From assembly GCA_013176395.1 (NCBI GenBank), contig JABMLP010000020.1, positions 62,001 to 126,000 on the forward strand: a stretch of DNA of 64,000 nucleotides. Direction: 5' to 3'. The first letter of the stretch is position 1. Every line of letters begins with the position of its first letter. The notes beneath the pieces were generated by a model. The model worked only from the letters and a program-made list of their open reading frames with translations. It had not been told where the DNA came from and ran no database searches. Of the stretch, positions 21,642 to 30,316 are shown in pieces. The stretch comes from Venturia oleaginea. Lineage: Eukaryota > Ascomycota > Dothideomycetes > Venturiales > Venturiaceae. A program made the position numbers and the translations under genes.

Positions 21642-22111
21642 TGTTACGCAGAGGCTATGGCTCAAGTAATATAGCTGGAATTGGCTATTCCGTACAGTGA
21701 GGTTCAAGTAATCCTGGGGCGACAATATCGTATCAAACAGGTGTAGCGAAGTTTGTGAGATATAAGAGTCGTGAATTGTGCTAAGTAACTAAAGCAATAG
21801 CGAAGTAACTATGAGAGTGAAGATACGAGATACTGAGGGAGCAGTGTCTCGTCCTTTATATAGAGATCCCATCTCTATGAAAATCCTCCGTTCATTATGA
21901 TCATCCCGATCATGATGAACAGCCTGAGCGGAATGAACACAAACGTTCATTCTGCTTACCTTGCCAAGAATGATCAACCACGTGATCCTTCAACCCCGTG
22001 TAACAATCATCCAATCATAAGAAGACATGATGGTATGCACTTAGGAATCCAAATGCATACGAATGCATCAAATATGATCCTGTACACGCTCACGTGACAG
22101 TATCCGTAACA
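21642..22111 (-). repeat. 3' LTR of chromovirus A (470 bp)
   Basis: TG..CA-bounded (TGTTAC...GTAACA), same sequence as 28205-28674. A TATATAAAGG box on the minus strand lies 36 nt before the predicted start of R. Confidence 0.93.
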
Positions 22112-22185
22112 TAGCCCTCCTTCTTAGTAAGCTGGTCCCACAGCGCTTACTTAAGGTCACACGGACCCCGCACAGAAAACCAAAG

Positions 22186-22764
22186 ATGTCTTCTGCATCA
22201 TCTTTACGACGCAAACGTATCGCCGACGAGATCGAACAACAAGGTGATCCATCCGCTATCGCCTGCGAATACTGCTTCAAACATAACATACTTTGCATCA
22301 TTATGCCGTCGTCGAAGTCGCTGAAATGCGCAAGCTGCGCCAAGAAGGGAATTAAGTGTGTCGATGTGTCCTGGGCTTCCCTAGACAAAACGAGAGAACA
22401 AACAAAGAAGTCGTTATCTCGTGACGAGGAGAAGCTGGGGAAAATCCTTATTGAAATGCAAAGAGTGTTGAGTGAGCAACAAGAGTTGTTGTCTCGGATA
22501 TCAAGGAATCGCAAAATCTTGGAGTTGGCTGAGGCGAGAGCAAAAACGAAAACAATTTGTTTATTAGAGGAACTCGAGGAAGAGGAGGAAGAGGAACGGA
22601 GAGTAAACGGTGGGCTTTCGAACGGTGAGCTCGCCGAAGCTTCTAACGATCTTTCCGTCTTCCCTGGTTCGATCGAGACTTCAGGGATGGAGGTCTGGAA
22701 TGCTCTGGATGTTCCCGATGGAAATCCCGCAGAGCTTGGAGAGAGTTCTTCAAGTGTGACATAG
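22186..22764 (+). CDS. Antisense ORF in chromovirus A: Zn2Cys6-like zinc cluster plus coiled coil
   Basis: An intact 192-aa frame on the strand opposite to gag-pol, starting 74 bp inside the 3' LTR border and overlapping the last 122 bp of pol. Residues 27-58 hold six cysteines spaced C-x2-C-x6-C-x10-C-x2-C-x6-C (ACEYC, LC, KCASC, KC), exactly the fungal binuclear zinc cluster (Gal4-type) pattern. Basic residues precede it (LRRKRI). Residues about 80-150 are heptad-like and charged (EEKLGKILIEMQRVLSEQQELL, then an acidic run), as in the dimerising coiled coil after Gal4-type fingers. The ATG has A at -3. A DNA-binding, LTR-regulating or host-regulating role is an inference; an accidental open frame is the alternative, but six correctly spaced Cys are unlikely by chance. 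Confidence 0.65.
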   Translation: MSSASSLRRKRIADEIEQQGDPSAIACEYCFKHNILCIIMPSSKSLKCASCAKKGIKCVDVSWASLDKTREQTKKSLSRDEEKLGKILIEMQRVLSEQQELLSRISRNRKILELAEARAKTKTICLLEELEEEEEEERRVNGGLSNGELAEASNDLSVFPGSIETSGMEVWNALDVPDGNPAELGESSSSVT

Positions 22765-25700
22765 GCTCCCAAGTGTTTTCCGAGGTAGGATAGCCTTTCC
22801 ACTTAATGAGGTACTTGTGCTGACGTTGCACAATAGCATGGTTAACGACAGTTTCGACATCATACTCAGGCTCGAGTTGATCGCCTTGGAGTATCGTTTT
22901 TTGGTCAAGCGGGGCGTCTGGATGTGCTGGTTCAAGCAGGGAGACATGGAATACCGGGTGTATTCTCATTCCCTTAGGTAGCTTGAGTTTGTAATTGACT
23001 GCACCTTTAACTTCGTCGATTTCGAAAGCGCCGAGCTTTCTGAAGTCAAGTTTCTCGCTTGGTCTTTTTGTCTTGATGTTGCGTCGCCATAGGTAAACTT
23101 TATCCCCCTTCTTAAGAACAGGTCCCAATGTTCTTTTCTGATTCACACGCATAGCCATGCGCATGTTCAAGAAGGTAATGTCATACTTCAATTGGTCGTG
23201 AAGCTGTGACAACTCAGATGCAACAACCGTTGCGTCTGTGGGTAATAGGTTTCCTTGCTCAATCTCGAATTGAGGTTCTCGTCCAAAGTTAGCAAAGAAT
23301 GGAGACATCCTGATGGTGTCTTGAACAGTAGCATTATAAGCGAATGCTGCAAGAGGTAAAAGCGATACCCAATTGCTTTGATCGTCATCGACGTATATGC
23401 GAAGGTACTGTTCCATTGTCTGGTTCATTCTTTCTGTTTGTCCATCCGTCTGAGGGTGGTAAGCTGTTGATAAACTTCTTCTGATCTTTAGCATCTCACA
23501 GAGCTCTTCCCAGAAATGAGAGGTGAAGAGGCTGTCTCGATCTGAGATAATATTATCAGGAATGCCATGCTTGCTGACGACATCTCGTACGAATACTCCT
23601 GCCAAGTATCGCGTGTCGTAGCCTTTTGGTAGTGGGATAAAGATCGCGTACTTCGTGAGTCGATCTATCACAACCATGATGTGTTCGTACTGAACACCAT
23701 CCAAGCTTGGAGAAGGTGGCAAAGGTCCAACGAAATCCATGGATATGGTTTTCCATGCGCCGTGAGGCGCTTTGTTGGGTTGGAGAAGTCCGTAGGGCTT
23801 GTGTCGTTCGTATTTGGCTTTCTTGCAAAGAACACACTTTCCTATTTCCTTGAAAACTTCCTGTCGCATGTGAGGGAAGTAGAAGGTATTCTGGAGTCGT
23901 GAAAGGACAATCTCTGGTCGGCAATGACCGTTAAGCGGAGATTCATGTTGGTGTAGGATGTACTGTTTCCTTAGGCTTGCGGGAAGATATACCAGGTCGT
24001 TGAAGATAAACAAGCCATCTTCAATACGGGTATTCAGATCCGCTGATTGAATATAGCCTTGTACATCTGGATCCTTTTGTTGCGCGTTCCTGACCTCTTG
24101 CCAATAAGAGGGCTTTCCAGACTGGAGTAATGATACCTGGTGTATAAGGGCATTACCTTCCTGTCGGAATAAAGCGCGTTCGACTCTCTCTTTTTCTCCT
24201 GCCATAAAGTCTTCTCTTCGACTTAATGCATCGGCGTTGATATTTTCCTTTCCTTTCTTGTAAAGGATTTGGAAACTGTAAGATGACAGCTCTTCTGACC
24301 ATCTTAGTTGCCGTCGATTCAATTCCTTTGTTGTCGTGAAATTCCGCAGGTTCTTATGGTCGGAATACACAGTGATCTTGTGTTTCGCTCCTTCAAGATA
24401 ATGCTTCCAGTGCTTGAAGGCATCAACTATTGCCATAAGTTCTTTGTCTGACGTGGAGTAGTTGATTTCTGCTTTCAGGAATTTTCGTGCATGGTAAGCT
24501 ACCGGTCTTAGCTTTCCATTTGAATCGAGTTGGCTGAGGCATGCTCCGAGGGCTCGATCGGATGCATCCGCCTCGACTGTGGCTGTTTTTTTTGGGTCAA
24601 ACAGTTGCAGAATAGGTGGTGTGGTTAACCGTGTCTTGAGTGCGTCAAAGGCCTTTTGCGCATGCTCATTCCATTCGAAAGTAATCCCTTTCTTCATCAA
24701 TCCCGTAAGGGGTTCTGCAACCTCGGAAAAGCCTTCGATGAATTGTCGGTAGTAGTTTGCGAAGGCGTGAAATGACTGTACTCCTTTGACGTTCGAGGGT
24801 ACTGGCCAATCGCGGACCTTCTGGTAGATTTCCGGATCGATCTCAAGTCCAGCTTGAGAGACAAAACATCCAACGAACTTGATTCGTTGCTTGTGGAATT
24901 CGCTTTTCGATGGTTTTAGCCGTAAGTTAAATTTCATCAGTGCGCGGCGGACTGTTCGAACGTGTTTGACGTGTTCTTCGAACGTTCGAGAGTAAACCAA
25001 AATATCGTCCATATAAACAGACACAAACTTGTCTAAATGTTCACGAAGAACATTGTTCATATAGGCTTGCAGCGTAGCAGGGGCGTTTGTCAATCCGAAG
25101 GGCATGACAAGGTATTCGTAGTGCCCAAGGCGAGTGCGGAATGCTGTCTTCCACTCGTCACCTTCCTTAATCCTAATTCGATGAAAAGCCGCAGGAATAT
25201 CGAATTTTGTGAACCATTTGGCTCCTTGGAGTCTGTCCCTCAACTCCTGGATTAAAGGCAGCGTGTACGCATTCTTCTCTGAAATCTCGTTCAGATGTCG
25301 GTAGTCGACACACAATCGTTGTGAACCATCGGGCTTGGGTACGTAGAAAACTGAATATCCGGCGGGTGACTTCGACTCCCGGATAAACCCTTTCTTCGTG
25401 AAATCGTCGATGTACTCACGAAGGGTTTCAAGCTGATCTTCGCGCAGCGGGTAGATCTTGAACTTCTTGGGTTGTTCGTTGTTTTTGAGCTTGATCTCAT
25501 GATCCCATGGTTGGTGTGGTGGAAGAGAATCCTCGATTGATTCCTCTTTGAAAAGTTCCGCAAATTCCTGGTACTCATTGGGAATTTGGAACACTGGACT
25601 ATCCTCCTCTGTCTGGAGACGATAGCAGTATGCCACTTCAACGTGTGTAGGCCTTTTCCGCAAAGGTCTTTGTGCTGTCCGTGTTCTAGCGCGCATGCTA

Positions 25701-26269
25701 GCCTGCACGGGATATCGATGATCTGGGAACGTAAGTGTCAACGTCCCCCAGTCGATATGCGGATTGTGAGTTTGAAGCCATGGCAGACCAAGGATCAGAT
25801 CCGAGTCTCCAATATTCGTGACGTCTAGAACGATCCGTTCTTTTCTCCCTTGTATCCACAAGGTTACGTCTGCTTCATAAATCACCATGCCTCCATTGGA
25901 GTCGACAGGTCTCCCATCAGCGATCGTTAATGAATATGGATACCGTTTCGACTTGATAGGTATTTTCCATTCATTCACTAAGGACTCGCTTAGGAGGTTC
26001 CTATCGGCGCCAGTGTCGATGAAGGCCAATGCTGGTACATAGTCGATCTTTGCTTCGACCAGCATCTTAGGTATACCAAGGTTATTCAGGGAATGAGGCG
26101 CTTCAATTGGATTCAACAGAGGCCTCTCTACTGTTGATCCACCTCGTTTCCCGAATTCTCGTGCCATTTGCATGCATGCTTCGTGTTGACTGCGATGTCC
26201 AATCGTCGGACAAGGTGTCGAAGGTTCCTTGTCCCATTCGGATGGTGTGGGCAGGTGAAGTCGATACAA
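22643..26269 (-). CDS. pol: Pol polyprotein of chromovirus A (PR-RT-RNaseH-IN-chromodomain)
   Basis: At least 1,208 codons, in the -1 frame relative to gag with 142 nt overlap (gag stops at 26128), so it is probably made by -1 frameshifting rather than from ATG 26269. Protease AFIDTGADR (Asp about 85), RT with RLCVDYRHLN and YMDD at 419-422, RNase H (TVEADASDRA, then KELMAIVDAF), integrase zinc HHCC (H..NGH..C..C, CVLCKKAK), catalytic SMDFVGPLP, ISDRDSLF and the Glu in GQTERMNQ. The C-terminal chromodomain (YLIKWKGYPTSENTWEP) marks the chromovirus lineage and usually directs insertion to marked chromatin. All catalytic residues are present, so this copy can be autonomous. Confidence 0.95.
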   Translation of the reverse strand: MYRLHLPTPSEWDKEPSTPCPTIGHRSQHEACMQMAREFGKRGGSTVERPLLNPIEAPHSLNNLGIPKMLVEAKIDYVPALAFIDTGADRNLLSESLVNEWKIPIKSKRYPYSLTIADGRPVDSNGGMVIYEADVTLWIQGRKERIVLDVTNIGDSDLILGLPWLQTHNPHIDWGTLTLTFPDHRYPVQASMRARTRTAQRPLRKRPTHVEVAYCYRLQTEEDSPVFQIPNEYQEFAELFKEESIEDSLPPHQPWDHEIKLKNNEQPKKFKIYPLREDQLETLREYIDDFTKKGFIRESKSPAGYSVFYVPKPDGSQRLCVDYRHLNEISEKNAYTLPLIQELRDRLQGAKWFTKFDIPAAFHRIRIKEGDEWKTAFRTRLGHYEYLVMPFGLTNAPATLQAYMNNVLREHLDKFVSVYMDDILVYSRTFEEHVKHVRTVRRALMKFNLRLKPSKSEFHKQRIKFVGCFVSQAGLEIDPEIYQKVRDWPVPSNVKGVQSFHAFANYYRQFIEGFSEVAEPLTGLMKKGITFEWNEHAQKAFDALKTRLTTPPILQLFDPKKTATVEADASDRALGACLSQLDSNGKLRPVAYHARKFLKAEINYSTSDKELMAIVDAFKHWKHYLEGAKHKITVYSDHKNLRNFTTTKELNRRQLRWSEELSSYSFQILYKKGKENINADALSRREDFMAGEKERVERALFRQEGNALIHQVSLLQSGKPSYWQEVRNAQQKDPDVQGYIQSADLNTRIEDGLFIFNDLVYLPASLRKQYILHQHESPLNGHCRPEIVLSRLQNTFYFPHMRQEVFKEIGKCVLCKKAKYERHKPYGLLQPNKAPHGAWKTISMDFVGPLPPSPSLDGVQYEHIMVVIDRLTKYAIFIPLPKGYDTRYLAGVFVRDVVSKHGIPDNIISDRDSLFTSHFWEELCEMLKIRRSLSTAYHPQTDGQTERMNQTMEQYLRIYVDDDQSNWVSLLPLAAFAYNATVQDTIRMSPFFANFGREPQFEIEQGNLLPTDATVVASELSQLHDQLKYDITFLNMRMAMRVNQKRTLGPVLKKGDKVYLWRRNIKTKRPSEKLDFRKLGAFEIDEVKGAVNYKLKLPKGMRIHPVFHVSLLEPAHPDAPLDQKTILQGDQLEPEYDVETVVNHAIVQRQHKYLIKWKGYPTSENTWEPMSHLKNSLQALRDFHREHPEHSRPPSLKSRSNQGRRKDR

Positions 26270-28152
26270 GCATCTGGGTTGAGTCCCTTATGGTGAGGGT
26301 CATCCTGATCGATGGCTCGCTTGATGTCCCTGACAAAGCGATTAATTCGGAATGTCTTGAATTCTGAATCTTCCTCATCGTCGTCTGTGGATTCCTCTTC
26401 AGAACTGTCTTCTTCCTCAGATCCGTCGTCGTCGCTAGGCACGGTTTGAGAAGAGTTGTTCTTGTAAGCAATCGGTAGTTCCTCGTTGTTCGTTCCTCCC
26501 GGGGCATTCGCCAATGCAGCGTTGAGGTCGAGTTCCGGAACGTCGGAATCATCCGATTCTTCGAAGTCCTGGTGCTGGGGGAGATCGCACTCCTCGCTTG
26601 TGCACCAGTTCATAGGTACATGTTTATGGTATTCACTCGTAGCGTCGGTTCGGACGTTGGGGATTTCCATGGTCTTTCGACGGGTTGTATGATTAATCTC
26701 TTCGTCGTGAAAAGGATGGAATACCCAATCTTTCTCGCCTGGGTCCTGCTCGGATTTGTGCTCCCACATCAGGCACTCTTTAAGCTGGCACCAGTTTGCT
26801 GGAATGATCCAGTGGAGATCGTGTCCTGCATCTGTTCGAACATTCGGGCGTCTACTAACGAGTTTGACGGCCGTTGCTGTATTACCGACCCGAGCTTGGT
26901 TAACCCCGTACTCTGGTGTTGGTAATCCTGCTCGTTCGCAGATTTTCGCGATGCTGTCGGGTGACGAACTCATCATTGCGAGATGTCCTTTGCCTTGACC
27001 GTTGTAACCTTTCCTACCCCTTGGGTAGTATCCGGAACCCTCTTTCTCGGATCGGTGTACTTCACAGTCGTCCTCATAGCAAGCTGTCCAGCTTAGTACG
27101 TCGTGGTCTGAAGGTTTGACTAACAGTACTACAGCGTTGGATCGGATAGCGTTGAGGTGTCCTATGGACGGGTTTCCAAATCGTTGTACCTGATTCGTGA
27201 AACGTCCATTGTTGTTCTTCTTAGGCTGTCGACATTTGTTGGCGTAATGTCCTGTTTTACCGCAGTTATAACATTTTCCTTTCTGACCTGTGCCTTTCTT
27301 GGGTCCACGTGGAGCGCTTTGAATCTTGTCAAGCTCCATCGGCTGTGGTCCGTACGGATCAACGCGTCGAGCGCTTGTATTAGCTCGCCCGTGGTTTCCG
27401 TTTCCTCGATAAGAACTTGCTCCCTTCCTTTGGAGTTTTCTTTCGAAAAGGCGGTTATCGATCTTGATTGACGACTCAATCATCGAGTGTAGGTCCTGAG
27501 GCTGATCTTCCTTCCTACTGATTTCATCCTTGATATCCTCCTTGAGGCCATCGTAGTATCGGCTGAGCAGAGCCTCACTTCCCCAATTAAGGTGTGCAGC
27601 GATGCGCTGGAAGTGGGCGGAGTAGTCTGCAGCTGATGTATGTTGTCTCAAAACCTTCAGTTCTCTTTCGGCGATTCTCTTTTCATCAACATTTCCAAAG
27701 ACCATGTTGATTTCTTTCAAGAACTCTCCGTATGAAAGGAAGAGTCTCCTGTACTCGTAATCGTCGGGATCCGTAAGATACTCGTTGAGGCGGTCCTCAA
27801 TCCATGCGTAAGCTGTTCCTCGCATGTAGCTGATAACAAACATGACTCTCTTTTCTTGGGTAGCGAACTCGGAAGCGTTCCAATACATGTAAAGATTGCA
27901 TTGTGTAAGGAATGTCTTAAGTTTTCCGCGTTCTCCCTTGAACACTTCGGGTGGATTGACCTTGACCTTGTTTTGATCGTTTCGGGTTTCGTTCTGTGCC
28001 GAAGAGCTTGGTGTAGCTTGAGGTGCCATCTCTTCTTCGTCGTCGCTCGATTCTGGTTCTACCGTACGTTGTCTTTGCGGTGGAGGCGGCGGCGGCGGTG
28101 GCGGAACGGATTCTTTTCGTTTCCCTTGACCCTTGGATGAAACCGTGGACAT
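26128..28152 (-). CDS. gag: Gag of chromovirus A
   Basis: 674 aa from ATG 28152. A Pro-rich, charged N-terminus (QGKRKESVPPPPPPPPP) precedes the retrotransposon Gag core (FLTQCNLYMYWNASEF, YAWIEDRLNEYL, YYDGLKEDIKDEIS). A CCHC knuckle (CYNCGKTGHYANKC) binds RNA. The C-terminal half contains repeated His/Cys motifs (WTACYEDDCEVH, LMWEHKSEQDPG, DFTCPHHPNGTRN) not typical of short fungal Gags. The acidic segment DDDGSEEEDSSEEESTDDDEE precedes the overlap with pol. It packages the RNA into cytoplasmic particles. The protein is longer than most fungal Gypsy Gags, which may reflect the extra region upstream of the protease. Confidence 0.92.
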   Translation of the reverse strand: MSTVSSKGQGKRKESVPPPPPPPPPQRQRTVEPESSDDEEEMAPQATPSSSAQNETRNDQNKVKVNPPEVFKGERGKLKTFLTQCNLYMYWNASEFATQEKRVMFVISYMRGTAYAWIEDRLNEYLTDPDDYEYRRLFLSYGEFLKEINMVFGNVDEKRIAERELKVLRQHTSAADYSAHFQRIAAHLNWGSEALLSRYYDGLKEDIKDEISRKEDQPQDLHSMIESSIKIDNRLFERKLQRKGASSYRGNGNHGRANTSARRVDPYGPQPMELDKIQSAPRGPKKGTGQKGKCYNCGKTGHYANKCRQPKKNNNGRFTNQVQRFGNPSIGHLNAIRSNAVVLLVKPSDHDVLSWTACYEDDCEVHRSEKEGSGYYPRGRKGYNGQGKGHLAMMSSSPDSIAKICERAGLPTPEYGVNQARVGNTATAVKLVSRRPNVRTDAGHDLHWIIPANWCQLKECLMWEHKSEQDPGEKDWVFHPFHDEEINHTTRRKTMEIPNVRTDATSEYHKHVPMNWCTSEECDLPQHQDFEESDDSDVPELDLNAALANAPGGTNNEELPIAYKNNSSQTVPSDDDGSEEEDSSEEESTDDDEEDSEFKTFRINRFVRDIKRAIDQDDPHHKGLNPDACIDFTCPHHPNGTRNLRHLVRRLDIAVNTKHACKWHENSGNEVDQQ

Positions 28153-28192
28153 AGGTTTGTTGGATACTTCGTCAACCTTACTGTATAGAGCG

Positions 28193-28203
28193 GTATCTTC
28201 ACT
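28193..28203 (-). promoter_or_regulatory. Self-priming primer-binding site of chromovirus A
   Basis: Directly inside the 5' LTR, AGTGAAGATAC (minus strand) is the exact complement of GTATCTTCACT at 28389-28379 in the LTR, 36 nt downstream of TATATAAAGG (28425-28416). If transcription starts there, the first 11 nt of the RNA pair with this site, the arrangement known from Tf1 of fission yeast. No tRNA-like TGG start is seen. Confidence 0.7.
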
Positions 28204-28204
28204 A

Positions 28205-28674
28205 TGTTACGCAGAGGCTATGGCTCAAGTAATATAGCTGGAATTGGCTATTCCGTACAGTGAGGTTCAAGTAATCCTGGGGCGACAATATCGTATCAAA
28301 CAGGTGTAGCGAAGTTTGTGAGATATAAGAGTCGTGAATTGTGCTAAGTAACTAAAGCAATAGCGAAGTAACTATGAGAGTGAAGATACGAGATACTGAG
28401 GGAGCAGTGTCTCGTCCTTTATATAGAGATCCCATCTCTATGAAAATCCTCCGTTCATTATGATCATCCCGATCATGATGAACAGCCTGAGCGGAATGAA
28501 CACAAACGTTCATTCTGCTTACCTTGCCAAGAATGATCAACCACGTGATCCTTCAACCCCGTGTAACAATCATCCAATCATAAGAAGACATGATGGTATG
28601 CACTTAGGAATCCAAATGCATACGAATGCATCAAATATGATCCTGTACACGCTCACGTGACAGTATCCGTAACA
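28205..28674 (-). repeat. 5' LTR of chromovirus A (470 bp)
   Basis: Same sequence as the 3' LTR. Minus-strand TATA box at 28425-28416 and predicted RNA start at about 28389. Confidence 0.93.
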
Positions 28675-28711
28675 CAAGTTTATGACCTTTCGGCTCTCAC
28701 GTTTTACACGA

Positions 28712-30316
28712 AAAACAGCACACACAGCGAGAACTCAATTTTTGGAATTTACAGAAGTATCATCTAAGGATCATCAAAACACCTCTGCCAGTGGCCGCTC
28801 CGGCCTCTAGAGGCCATCGCGCGTCCCTCAGCGTCGATGAGATATCTCTAGAGTCGCCGTCGCGGCCACCGCAGAGCAAGCAGACGAATACATGAGCAAG
28901 CTACACGAACGATGCGTCCACCAAAGACAACAGCAACCATCTAGTCACTATCTCCCGGCTAGTCCATCACCCCAGATGACACTGCAACGCTCCGAGTCGA
29001 CGAGTCACTGCTAGAACGGCAATACCTTCAACACAACTCAAACACCAGACGCTCGGTGCGCAACAATCGGCACCACACACCACTGCAACGACTAGACAAT
29101 CTCTCCCAACGTCTTGGCAAACCGTCCTGCTACAAGCTGTTGCCCAGAGCCTTGAGCCTCTCCCCAAACTGTTGCCTCCCAGTTATGGCATTGGCAAGAG
29201 TAGGTGCGCGACACAGTAAGTAGTAAGGACGCATAGAAGGAGCCTATTGGCGGCAAATCCCCTCCCTGTAAGCTAGCAGACGTAGCCTTGAGCCTCTCCC
29301 CAGACTGTTGCGTCCCAGTTATGGCAGTGGCAAGAGTAGGTGCGCGATATAGCAAGCAGGGAGAGCGACTGGCAGCAGATAGGCTCCGACTATAAGACGA
29401 CACGTCTACAACACAATCGGTGCGACACGATACGGCAGCTGCTAGAGAACCTCATCTACTATCGTCTCCGCAAACCGTCCTGCTGTAAGCTGATGTCCAG
29501 AGCCTTGAGCCTCTCCCCAAACTGTTGCGTCCCAGTTATGGCATTGGCAAGAGTAGGTGCGCAACACAGTAAGCAGTAAGGACGTATAGAAGGAGCTTAT
29601 TGGCGGCAAATCCCCTCCCTACAAGCCAGCAGACGTAGCCTTGAGCCTCTCCCCAGACTGTTGCGTCCCAGTTATGGCATTGGCAAGAGTAGGAGCGCGA
29701 TATAGCAAGTAGGGAGAGCGACTAGCAGCAGATAGGCTCCGACTATAAGACGGCAGGTCTATAGCACGATCGGCGCCATACAATACGGCAGCTACCAGAC
29801 AGCCTCGTCCACGGGCATACCCGGAGTATCACACCGAAGCAGCGAAATCACGACTACGATGGTTACTATTGTCTCCAGCATCACACAACCAAATACACCG
29901 CCGCATAGGAATCTGGTGCAAGGCAACTTTCACAAGCAGAAACATACTTAGGGAACCCATTGGCCTTGAGGGATAAGGCGAAACAGATAGACAAAGCTGA
30001 GCATTAGAGGGAGACTGTAGGTAGAAGGATAGCGAAACACGAGGCATTGCCTCTTGAGTCTACATAGCACAGATATACTAGCAGAATAACCAGTATCTAC
30101 AAGAGCCAGCGGGCATTTGGAGATACTGGTTAAGGGAAAAGAGGGAGGACGGAGGGGACAGCTGGTCTTGTTTCAGTGAACGGGGCGAAGTGGGGCGCGG
30201 TGGATTATATAATCTATCACGTGTCGGCTGTCTGATGAAGTCCTCCTAACCGGACATAGCTGCGTGATTAAGCGGCTGCAACCGAGTAGGATAAAATCAA
30301 TCAATCAATCAATCAA
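28712..30316 (+). mobile_element. 1.6-kb non-coding insertion with 15-bp target duplication and AATC-repeat tail (non-LTR-like)
   Basis: TCACGTTTTACACGA is present on both sides (28697-28711 and 30317-30331) and only once in the undisturbed gag frame, so it is a 15-bp target site duplication. The right end is (AATC)n, about seven units from 30294, directly before the duplication. Long target duplications plus a simple-repeat 3' tail point to target-primed reverse transcription, the non-LTR/SINE route. There is no terminal inverted repeat and no long frame. The middle holds a 353-bp tandem duplication. I cannot match it to a known family. Confidence 0.7.
29117..29822 (+). repeat. Tandem duplication with 353-bp period inside the 1.6-kb insertion
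   Basis: Copies start at 29117 and 29470 (both GCAAACCGTCCTGCT) and stay aligned for about 340 bp with scattered substitutions. Within each copy a shorter motif (TTGAGCCTCTCCCCA.. CCCAGTTATGGCA) occurs twice, at about 29153 and 29290, then 29505 and 29641, so the structure is a repeat within a repeat. Confidence 0.85.

Larger units (their letters stand above)
21642..28674 (-). mobile_element. Chromovirus A: full-length Ty3/Gypsy LTR retrotransposon
   Basis: A 7,033-bp element on the minus strand: 5' LTR 28205-28674, primer-binding site, gag, pol with chromodomain, polypurine tract AAGAAGGAGGGC next to the 3' LTR 21642-22111. I found no difference between the two 470-bp LTRs, so insertion or gene conversion is recent. 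The flanks (CGATG at left, CAAGT at right) do not form a 5-bp target duplication; the right flank is inside a decayed gag of a related element, the left is not. Rearrangement after insertion is likely. An antisense gene lies between pol and the 3' LTR. Confidence 0.93.

Noticed and set aside
29117..29822. Repeated units considered as a CRISPR-like array
   Set aside because: Eukaryotic context, 353-bp period with full-length homology and no short repeat/spacer alternation; it is a tandem duplication.
30222..30260. CTGATGA followed by a GTCC/GGAC pairing near the end of the 1.6-kb insertion, resembling a hammerhead ribozyme core
   Set aside because: The conserved GAAA after the second stem and the cleavage triplet are not in place.
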